Assembly: GCA_007376295.1 (NCBI GenBank) | Contig: VMGB01000001.1 | Location: 62,001-126,000, forward strand | Direction of reading: 5' to 3' | DNA: 64,000 nt | Origin: Parcubacteria group bacterium Gr01-1014_13 | Lineage (GTDB): Bacteria; Patescibacteria; ABY1; Magasanikbacterales; GWA2-37-8 | Part shown: positions 1-9,100 of the stretch, in pieces | How the letters are laid out: every line of letters begins with the position of its first letter | Numbering within the stretch: position 1 is the stretch's first letter | Translations under genes and position numbers: made by a program | Notes under the pieces: generated by a model | Databases searched by the model: none | Seen by the model: the letters and a program-made list of their open reading frames with translations, nothing else | Told to the model about the DNA's origin: nothing

Positions 1-1
1 T

Positions 2-529
2 CCCACCGAAACTTCATATGGACTGGGTTGTGATGCGACCAATCAAGATGCGGTAGATGAAATTTTTAAAATAAAACAAAGAAAAAGTGATAAACCACTT
101 TTAGTTGTTGTTCCTAATATCGAAATGGCAAAAAAATATTTAGTGTGGAATGATTTGTTGGAAGATTTATCAAAAAAATATTGGCCCGGTCCGCTTACGA
201 TAGTAGGGGAATGGAATAAAAAAGAAAATTTGGCTACAGGTGTGGTTGCTGCGGATAATACCATTGCGGTACGTGTCACTAATTTTCCGCTTACCAAATT
301 TTTATCTGAAAAATTAAACAAACCTCTAGTAGCCACTTCGGCCAATCTGGCCGATGCCGGCGATGTCTATGATTCCAAGCAGATTTTGGCTATGTTTTCG
401 GATAAATCTGTTAAACCTGATATACTTATAGATGGGGGAGAATTACCCCAAAATCCGCCCACTACCATCGTGAGCGTGATTGATAATAATTTAAAAATTT
501 TACGACAGGGCCAGATCAAAATCAATTAA
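2..529 (+). CDS. tsaC: threonylcarbamoyl-AMP synthase (TsaC/Sua5/YrdC family), 5' end cut by window
   Basis: Makes threonylcarbamoyl-AMP from threonine, bicarbonate and ATP, the first step of the t6A37 tRNA modification. The open frame runs from base 2 with no start codon in view, giving 175 residues; it opens with PTETSYGLGCDATN, the family's N-terminal signature, followed by the KxR motif (KQR) and later the SAN motif in VATSANLADAG. Family members are about 190-210 residues, so only a short N-terminal piece is missing. The downstream DUF4015 gene follows closely in the same direction, so the two are probably co-transcribed. Identity is well supported; TsaC versus the longer Sua5 is decided by the absence of a C-terminal extension. 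Confidence 0.93.
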   Translation, partial: PTETSYGLGCDATNQDAVDEIFKIKQRKSDKPLLVVVPNIEMAKKYLVWNDLLEDLSKKYWPGPLTIVGEWNKKENLATGVVAADNTIAVRVTNFPLTKFLSEKLNKPLVATSANLADAGDVYDSKQILAMFSDKSVKPDILIDGGELPQNPPTTIVSVIDNNLKILRQGQIKIN

Positions 530-579
530 ATCCGGGCATAAATAGAATTAAATTCGGGGATAAACACCCTCGACTGTTT

Positions 580-1695
580 TTGATTTTAGTAGTAGGAGCT
601 TTTATTTTTGCCTGCATTATCATTTGGTGGGCCTGGACTGAAACAGTGCATACTATAAAAACCTCTATCGTTTTATCAGGCGATGTGTCGGACAACAAAA
701 CAGAATTATTGGCCAGAGAAAAATCGGCGCTGATAAAAGTTAAAGGACTGTATCTCACAGCCTATTCGGCCGGCAATCCGAAAAAAGTGGATGAAATTAT
801 AAGTTTAATCGATAAGACCGAGTTAAACGCTGTGGTTATAGATATTAAGGATTATAGCGGCAAAGTTTTATACGATAGCCGGGTAAAACTAGTAAATGAT
901 TTGAAAATAGATGAAAATCGTTTGGGAAATGTGCAGAATTTGATAAAAAAATTTCATGCCAAAAATATTTATGTAATAGCGCGTCAAACTGTATTCCAGG
1001 ATCCGATTTTGGCAGAAAAAAAGCCCGAATGGGCGATAAAAAATAAATCGGGAAATTTGTGGAGAGACCATAAAGGTTTGGCTTGGGTTGATCCGAGCAA
1101 AAAAGAAGTTTGGTCGTACAATGTCGCCATCGCCAAAGAGGCGATTGGCTTTGGTTTTGATGAAATAAATTTTGATTATGTTCGTTTTCCTTCCGATGGC
1201 GATATGTCGCAGGCAGTTTATGCTATTGGTAATGAAAAAAAATATGAGGTAATGGGTAAGTTTTATCATTTTCTTAATATAAAGCTAGAAGATCAGCCGG
1301 CCTGGATATCTTTAGATATGTTTGGCTTGGTGATGGAAAAGCACGGCGAAGACGATATGCGTATCGGACAAAGATTGGCTGATGCCGTGGGTGAAGTCGA
1401 TTATATCTCGCCAATGATGTATCCGTCGCATTATCCCAGCGGCCATTTGGGTCTAACCAATCCGGCTGATCATCCCGCAGCAGTATTTAAACATGGAATG
1501 AAGCTGGGCACGCCAAAGTTCGTGGGCAAACGCGCCAAAGTTCGTCCGTGGATACAAGCGTTTAATGTGGGTGCTATATATGATGCCGGCAAAATGAGGG
1601 CGCAGATAGATGAAATAGAAAAATATCCGGAAAATGCCGGTTGGTTGGCATGGAACGCAGCAAACAGGTATACAGCTAGCGGATTAAACAAATAA
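580..1695 (+). CDS. membrane-anchored DUF4015 putative glycosyl hydrolase
   Basis: A single N-terminal membrane segment (VVGAFIFACIIIWWAW) is followed by a putative TIM-barrel glycosidase domain of the DUF4015 type, starting at KGLYLTAYSAGNPKKV and carrying VVIDIKDYSG and INFDYVRFPSDG. This predicts an outward-facing enzyme acting on cell-wall or surface glycan; the substrate cannot be told. The start is uncertain: TTG at 580 is the first common start codon, but the frame is open from 490 and the residues just upstream (GINRIKFGDKHPR) would supply the basic flank expected before the membrane segment. A rare ATA/ATT start near 538-547 is therefore possible. rsmA begins 2 bases after the stop. 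Confidence 0.8.
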   Translation: MILVVGAFIFACIIIWWAWTETVHTIKTSIVLSGDVSDNKTELLAREKSALIKVKGLYLTAYSAGNPKKVDEIISLIDKTELNAVVIDIKDYSGKVLYDSRVKLVNDLKIDENRLGNVQNLIKKFHAKNIYVIARQTVFQDPILAEKKPEWAIKNKSGNLWRDHKGLAWVDPSKKEVWSYNVAIAKEAIGFGFDEINFDYVRFPSDGDMSQAVYAIGNEKKYEVMGKFYHFLNIKLEDQPAWISLDMFGLVMEKHGEDDMRIGQRLADAVGEVDYISPMMYPSHYPSGHLGLTNPADHPAAVFKHGMKLGTPKFVGKRAKVRPWIQAFNVGAIYDAGKMRAQIDEIEKYPENAGWLAWNAANRYTASGLNK

Positions 1696-1697
1696 TT

Positions 1698-2519
1698 ATG
1701 ACTTCTTTATATAATATCAATTATTTACAACATCTTTGTCAGAAATACGGCCTTATTCCTTCCAAGAAATATGGCCAAAATTTTTTAGTTAACGAAGAGC
1801 CGATAGCGGCCATGTTGGAAGCAGGCGAGATAAAAAAAGATGATGTAGTAGTAGAAGTTGGTCCTGGGTTTGGGGTGCTTACCTTAGCTCTCTCAGAGCA
1901 AGCAAAAAAAGTAATGGCCTTTGAAATTGAAAAAAAATTAGAATCATATTGGACGGAACAAATATCCAGACATCAGAATATAGAAATTGTTTGGGGTAAT
2001 ATTTTGTATCAGAATGTAAATCTGGAAAAATACAAAGTTATTGCTAATGTGCCGTATCAAATCACCTCAAATATTATTCGGAAATTTTTGGAAGCCGAAA
2101 ATAAGCCTGAATTTATGATTTTAATGGTCCAAAAAGAAGTGGCGCAAAGAATCTGCGCCAGTCCGGGTGATATGTCGGTATTAGCCGTTTCAGTTCAGTG
2201 TTATGCGGAGCCAAAAATAGTTATGAATGTGCCAAAATCATATTTTTGGCCAGTGCCAGCAGTTGATTCGGCGGTTATAAAAATAAAAAATATAAAATCA
2301 GACAAAATCAGCGAAGAATTCTTTAAAATTGTCAAAGCCGGTTTTGCCAACCGTCGAAAAATGTTGATTAAAAATTTGGAATCTATAGTTGGCAAAGATA
2401 ACAAAGCCAAGTTAAAAATTATCTTTAACGGGTTGGGAATTAATGAAAAAGTCCGGGCTCAGGAGCTATCCATAGAGCAGTGGCAAGGTTTGGTGCGCCA
2501 AATGGAAAGTATGCGGTAG
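1698..2519 (+). CDS. rsmA: 16S rRNA (adenine1518-N6/adenine1519-N6)-dimethyltransferase RsmA
   Basis: Dimethylates two adjacent adenines in the 3'-terminal hairpin of 16S rRNA during late 30S maturation, using S-adenosylmethionine. The 273-residue length is typical. Visible motifs are GQNFL at residues 26-30, the SAM-binding VEVGPGFGVLT at 52-62, and the catalytic NVPYQI near 117-122 (NLPY-type motif IV). The C-terminal helical region with FANRRKML matches the family. It starts 2 bases after the DUF4015 stop, has no Shine-Dalgarno sequence, and ends the upstream gene string before the secretion-like locus. Identification is firm. Confidence 0.96.
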   Translation: MTSLYNINYLQHLCQKYGLIPSKKYGQNFLVNEEPIAAMLEAGEIKKDDVVVEVGPGFGVLTLALSEQAKKVMAFEIEKKLESYWTEQISRHQNIEIVWGNILYQNVNLEKYKVIANVPYQITSNIIRKFLEAENKPEFMILMVQKEVAQRICASPGDMSVLAVSVQCYAEPKIVMNVPKSYFWPVPAVDSAVIKIKNIKSDKISEEFFKIVKAGFANRRKMLIKNLESIVGKDNKAKLKIIFNGLGINEKVRAQELSIEQWQGLVRQMESMR

Positions 2520-2547
2520 TTATCCCCATGAAGTTTATTTCCGGTTG

Positions 2548-2556
2548 TGATACAAT
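2548..2556 (+). promoter_or_regulatory. extended -10 promoter of the secretion-like locus
   Basis: TGATACAAT at 2548-2556 is an extended -10 (TGn followed by TACAAT). I see no good -35 upstream. Transcription would begin near 2563, about 17 bases before the ATG at 2580. This rules out the in-frame GTG at 2547 as the start. Confidence 0.5.
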
Positions 2557-2579
2557 ATATACAACATAGTGAAGTAAAT

Positions 2580-3170
2580 ATGGTAGAGGAACAGGCAAGT
2601 GCAGGACTATCAAAAGAACAAAAGATAGGAGTGATTTTACTATCTGTTTTTTCTGTTTTTGCTATCGGTTTAGGTATTTTGCAAATCAGAAATACGATGT
2701 ACGCGCCTTTTTCTCTTAGTAAAAAAATTCCTCCTTTGATTAGGGATGATATAAACAGTACCGAAGCTTTGATGTATCGCGATACTGATAAAGACGGGTT
2801 AAACGATTTTGATGAATTGTATGTTTATGCTACCAGTCCTTATTTGGCTGATACTGATTCTGATGGTCTGGAAGACAAAGCTGAAGTTGATAAAGGTTCA
2901 GATCCGCTGTGTGCAGAAGGTCAGAGTTGTGGCGAAGTGGGTGTGAGTGAAGATGTTTTGCTCGGCGCTCCTATTATTCCTTCCGTCACTTCTACTTTGG
3001 GTCCAGAGCCTTCGCCAGAGGATATTAATAAAATTTTAAGCGATCCGGCGCAGGTCCGCAAGATATTATTGGATTCAGGTTTGGATAAAAAAATAATAGA
3101 CGCAACTTCCGATGCTGATTTGATGAAAATGGTAAAAGATATTCTAAGTGCTAGTAGCACTGAGCTATAA
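2580..3170 (+). CDS. membrane-anchored protein with thrombospondin type 3-like calcium repeats
   Basis: 196 residues from the ATG at 2580. A membrane segment at about residues 18-36 places the rest outside. Two Asp-rich calcium-binding repeats follow, DTDKDGLND at 68-76 and DTDSDGLED at 91-99, the pattern of thrombospondin type 3 repeats common in surface proteins. The C-terminal part (EPSPEDINKIL onwards) is acidic and helical. It is the first gene behind the extended -10 promoter and lies 5 bases before the giant Cys-rich gene, so it belongs to the same operon. It may help attach or organise the large surface protein; that role is inference. Confidence 0.8.
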   Translation: MVEEQASAGLSKEQKIGVILLSVFSVFAIGLGILQIRNTMYAPFSLSKKIPPLIRDDINSTEALMYRDTDKDGLNDFDELYVYATSPYLADTDSDGLEDKAEVDKGSDPLCAEGQSCGEVGVSEDVLLGAPIIPSVTSTLGPEPSPEDINKILSDPAQVRKILLDSGLDKKIIDATSDADLMKMVKDILSASSTEL

Positions 3171-3175
3171 AGTTT

Positions 3176-6100
3176 ATGCCTAAGTTTCAAAAATTTGCAA
3201 TTAAAATTTTAGCAGTAATTTTTATTTTTGTAACTGTAGTCGGCTCCCTTTCTTCTGCTCAGCCAGCCCAAGCACTTCTTCCGGTGGCAGTTGTTGCTGA
3301 TGCGCCGACGATAGGTTTTAGAATACTTGATGTAATTAAAGAATTTTTAAAAACTGCCACTGTAAGCATAGTCGTTCAATCTGCTTCATATATTATGCGC
3401 CGGGTAGCATATGATTCAGCGGTTTGGTTAGCCTCGGGAGGTAAAGGAGAAACGCCATTTGCTCACCAAAAAGATTTTGGCAGTTACCTAAAAGACGTCG
3501 CTGACAACACAGCCGGAGTGGCCATAGATGCTTTGGGCGCGCCGTATGGTTTAAATTTGTGTAAAATCCCTGATCCAAAAATTGATTTGGCCATGCGTAT
3601 TGGTTTGACCAATAAATTTATGGATATAAATCAGACACAGGGTGTGCTGAAACCAAATTGTACCTGGTCGAGTTTTCAAAAAGATGTTTTAAGCACCGAT
3701 AATTGGAAGAGCCAATTCGGTAGCACAGACGATATAGCCAAAAAATTTAACGTGGCCTTTTCTGTAGAGCAGAGTGATGTCGGTATTGTGATGAGCGCCA
3801 CCGAAAAAATTAATAATTTAGTACTCAAACAAACAGAAGCCTCTAAGTTGCAAAGACAGGAAGGCCAGGGCTATAAACCAAAAACAACTCCAATCTCCGG
3901 CAACATTGTTACTCCAGCTAAGGATATTGCTAAAGAGGCAGAGGCAATAAGTCCAAGCGAGCAGCAAAAGAAGGCCGAAAGAAGTTTTGGGGATACTCTT
4001 GGCACTGGATTGACTGGAGCTATAGTGCCAGCGCTTTCACTTTTTGCAAATACCCTGCTCTCCAAAATGGTTGAAAATTACCGCACAAAAGGCATGTTTC
4101 CTTTTGGAGTATGTATCGGTGATCATGGAGATACAAGCTGTAAGTCGCTTCAAGATACTCTTACTAACTTAGAAGGCCAAGTAAGTGTGGGTGGACGTCA
4201 GGTGGCTGAAGCTTTGTTTGCTGATTTTCTTACCCCGCCAAATATACAGGTTGATGAGTATAATGTTTTGGGAAATTTTTCTAGTTGTCCACCTACATCA
4301 CGAGGACCGGAAAATTGTGTCGCTGATGGCGGTTTGTCTCAAGCGGCTCAGGAAACAAATATTGGCAAGCCAGTTACGGTTGCGGAAGCTTTGGCCAAAA
4401 ATTGGCTGCATGGGGATTGGAAATTAATTCCTCCCGAACGTGCTGCTGATCAAACGGACATGAATTGCTATCAAAGAGCTTACTGCTATGCCAATATTGC
4501 CAAGTTGCGTAAAGCCAGAGTTTTACCACTAGGTTTTGAAATTGCGGCTTTAAACAGCAATCCGGATACTCCTTGGACATTAAAACAAGTCGTGGAAGGT
4601 TTTAATGATTGTAATTTTATAAAAGATATAAATGGAAAAGTGGTAGGGGTAGATAATGATCCTATAAACAAACCTTTTTGTCATTTAATTGATCCGAACT
4701 GGGTATTAAAAGCGCCGCCATCAAAATGTAATTTTTTGGCCTTTGGTTCTTCGCCGTTCTTTAATGCGGCGCCAAACCGCGCTCAAGAATGCACTGACTT
4801 AAGCACTTGTGTGGCTTATGATAAAAATGGCAATTGTTCAAACCAAGGTTACTGCACCAGAGAACGCAATGTCTGGAAAATAGATGCGGCCAAATGCGAT
4901 TCCCAATTTCGTACTTGCCGGTCGTTCCAGGATATTAATGGCAAGACTGTAAGTTATCTTTATCGCACTCTTGATACTGGTTATTGTACTCAAGACAATG
5001 TTGGTTGCGCTGCGTATAGTTTAAAACAGGATAATTCTGGAAATTGGACAGGCTATTCCAAGAACGATATAAATATTGGTGAGAATTCAGCTATCTATTT
5101 AAATAACAAAATTTCAACAAATTGTTCCGTTGGTTCTGATGGTTGTTCGTCTTTCCAAACAGCCAGTACATCAGATCAGCTATACTTACGCCAAGCCCCG
5201 TATTATTTAGGATGCTACGATACAAACACCGCTACACTAGCAATAGATTGGCCTCAAAGTACTTCTGATCTTAGCAGATTAACTGAAAATCCAAAATGTG
5301 ATAGTTATTCGTCTGTCTGTATTCCTAGTGAAGTAAATTGTAATTGGTATGAGCCGGTCAGTTATGCCGGAGATAGTATTCCGGGTAAGTTTGAGCCAGC
5401 TAAGATTGTGGAGAGTCAGATAGTTTGGAATGATCAATGTGACAAAAGATGTGTTGGTTACGCTGGTTACCGAGAAATGCCAAGCAACTATTCTGATGGC
5501 CGAGCTTTAGCTTATATCATCCCATCCTCAGGTTCAAAATGTAGCGCTGTCGACGAAGGTTGTGCCAGTTTTACCAACCTAAGCGCTACTGTGGGCGGAT
5601 TAGAAAAAGTAGAACATTATTCTTACTTGCGTCCTTGTATTTTGCCAGACGAAACCAGACAGAAAAATTTCTATACTTACGAAGGATCAGTAGTGGGTGG
5701 TTACCAATTAAAAGGATTTATTTTGGAAAAAGACACCGATGGCAGTCCTAAATATTTCTATCGCACTAACGAAGATTTGCTTAACTATAACGCCACTTGC
5801 AGTGAAGCTTTGTATAAGCAAGGTTTATCTAGTCCGGATTGTCGTCAGTTTAATGATGACAAAGGAACTGTATACTACAAATTATTGTCAAAAACTATTG
5901 CCGTTTCTGGTTCCTGTACGCCGTATAGATTAAATGATACTGAGTTGCGTCCGGTAAGTTTAACGCAAGCGCAATGTACTGCTCAAAAAGGATTCTGGGA
6001 TACTACACAAAACAAATGTAGTGTTTGTTTCCAAAACGGTGAGTATCGAGACGGACAATGTTTCTATAATGGTCTGCCTAGTGGTGTAGCAAATACAGCA

Positions 6101-9100
6101 GGAAGTAGTAATGGCTGCGCACCGGAAGTAAATACTTGTCGCGCTTACAAAGGCAATGCAGGCAATAATGTTAGAAATATTTTTAGTAATAATTTTGAAG
6201 GAGCTTCCGCCTCTGCCTTAGAAGCCTGGGAACCAGTTGCAAATATTTCTCAGTCTTTGGAATCTACTCATGCTGGCGAACATTCTTTGTCATACAATAG
6301 TTCCGGAGCTTCCGCTCTCTCCAAAAATTTATCTTTAAATCCCGGCCAAAGTTATGATTTGAGTTTTTGGGCTAAAGGCAGCGCTGGAGCCAGTGTTACA
6401 GTCACTTTAGACAACGGCACGGCTTCGACTTTGGGAACAGTGAGTGTGGGTGATGTTTGGCAGTTTTATCACTTAGGGCCAGTAGAATTTGGTGGAAATA
6501 CCAGTACCGCACAACTTAAATTTACTATCAATGGTCAATTATTCTTGGATAATGTCAGTCTAAAAGAGGTGGCAGATTATATTTATCTGGTTAAAAACAC
6601 TTTAAAAGTTGATCCGGTTTGCGATAGTAATTTAACCGATAATTTACCAGGCGAAGCTTTGGGTTGTTCCGAATACAAGACTTCCGATAACAAGCCTATC
6701 TATCTTACCAAGTTCAATTCTCTTTGCCGTGAAAAAGCGATTGGCTGTACTGCGCTTTATGATACGCGCAAGACTCCGGATGAACCTGGTCCACGCGCTT
6801 ACAATGTTTGGTTGGCAGGAGTAGCTGGCAACAGCATTACCAAAACTATTGGAGATCAGGATTATACTTGTCAGGTTCCAGTAGGTCAGTATGGTTGTTA
6901 TGTAAATGTTGTTGGTTCAACCTTAGGCGAAATTGTGGCCAGCGGCGGAACTATCGTAACTTCTACTATTTTTGTTCAGCCAGATACTTCTTCTACTCTG
7001 CCTATTTATTTAGTTGCTAACCAACAAGCAACCTGTAACTCAGTGGATTTAGGATGTGTGTCGGCAGGCAAACAAATACAGACTCCAGCCGGAACTACTT
7101 ATGAAAATGTTCTAATAAAAAATGATCCTGCCTTATACAGCGCAACTCTTTGTCAAAGCGAAGCTGTTGGTTGCAATAGCTACACATCTGCAAATGGAGC
7201 TTTGTACTTCAAAGATCCGGCAATCACCGGCCAAAAAATTTGTTCGTTCAAGGATAATATTTCTATTGGCGGAGTAGGGTATAGCGGTTGGTTCTGGAAA
7301 GGTGTAGGTAAATGTTCGGTAAGCGGTTCATTCTGCTCTAATACTGGAGATTGCGGAGGCGCTGGAGGTCAGTGTAACGCGATTGATGAACAGCCGTGTT
7401 ATCCAACCTATCTGCAATCAGGAAACAGTTATGGTCTCTGGTCTTATGGCGTTAGCAGTTCATACAATAATTTTGTAGGTGAATGTCCGGCTGCGCAAAA
7501 CGGCTGTACTGAATTTGTAGACCACAATGAAAACAATAAAGTTTATAACTTAATTAATGATGAGCGTGTTAAGGCCTTACAAAGTAAATGTAATGGCCAG
7601 ATTAGCGAAAAATTAGGATGTATTTTATTCGACAAAACAGATTCGCCGAATAAATTATGGAATACAGCTTTGTCATACGATGCCAGCGCCAAACTTAATA
7701 ATAGTTTGGTAGCGCCGGTAGTTGGTACTTCGGCTGCGCCTAGTGATGCCAATTTAATTTTGAAAGTAGACCGGGATCGCGAATGTGGTGAATGGTTGCA
7801 GTGCCGATCTTCTCACCGTGTCTTCGATTCCCAGACCGGTAATTACAAAGAAATTTGTGATGACCTTGGCCGCTGTAACAGGAGTCCAGAATCCGCGGAA
7901 AAGGGCGATATCACCAACTGCGCTAATTGGGTAGTGTCACAAGAATTAAGCAATCAAGTTTTAACTGAAGATTTGTATCGCAGTCGAAACACAGATTGGA
8001 GCGGTCAAGAATTTAGTGGTTATAGTCTCTTAAATTATTATCCTCCTGAAGAGTTATCTGAAATTAATTTTGGCACCAGCGCTGAACCGGAGTGGCGGCT
8101 AGCTAAGAAAATCCCTTGTGGCGGCGGTCCAAATTGTTTGTCCGCTAATACCGGAGAGTTTGGTTGTAATAATTCCGGTCAAGCTTGCGGCCGTGGTGAT
8201 TCCGGAATTTGTATAAATAAAACTTGTTTATCAAACCCAGATGGCTCGACCGCCAATGTGGCCAAGCAATCCGTAGGTCAGTCATGCCGCGCTTATCCGG
8301 AAGAAACCTCTCCTTTCCCTAACACCGAAGCAATTGGAAAAGCATCCTCTTATGGATCGGTAAATTTATGCAGTGAAGTTTCCGGTTTTACTACTGATCA
8401 GAAAAAAGCGATGGGCTGTGATTGCGATTATACCAAAGTTGCTTATGGAGATGACATTACTAAATATTGGAATTTCAATAACCCCAACAGCGGCGGCATA
8501 CTAAAAACAAATTCAACGGTTGCTACGGGAATTGTGGGTGGAATTTGTTCAGGCGGCGCGAACAACGGTCGTGTTTGTGATACAGATAGTGAATGCGGCG
8601 ATGGAAGTTGCAAGAAGTTAGGAAAGGAAACCCGTTTAGTAGGCTGGCATGGCTATTGTATTGAGCCAGATATCTCCAGGCCGTTAAATGCAGAACCAAA
8701 CAATTTTGCTTGTTTAACTTGGTTGCCTACAGACACGATAACAGGCGCGCCGGATATCAATAGTCAACATGTAGAATCTGGTTTCCAAGCTTCCAGCGCC
8801 GGTGGTAAGTATTATTGTTTGGCAGGAAAAGGCAATCAGCAGGGAACAGCTGGAAGTTATAGCTATGAAAAATTGGTGACAAGTCAAAATGTAATACATA
8901 ATACGGATTCTACAGATCGTGAAAAACGAATGGTATCATTATCAAATTTGGGTATTTTTCAAGATGAGATTGATTATATAAAAATAACAAATGTCACCCC
9001 AGATGATTGGGATTGGTTCCCTGGTGCGGTGGGAAACTTCTTTATTCGTAATGGCTTAATTACAAAATATAATGGTCCAATGTGGACTGTGGAGGGCGCA

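Noticed and set aside
2547..2579. GTG start at 2547 for the calcium-repeat protein
   Set aside because: It would precede the predicted -10 (TACAAT 2551-2556); ATG 2580 fits the promoter.
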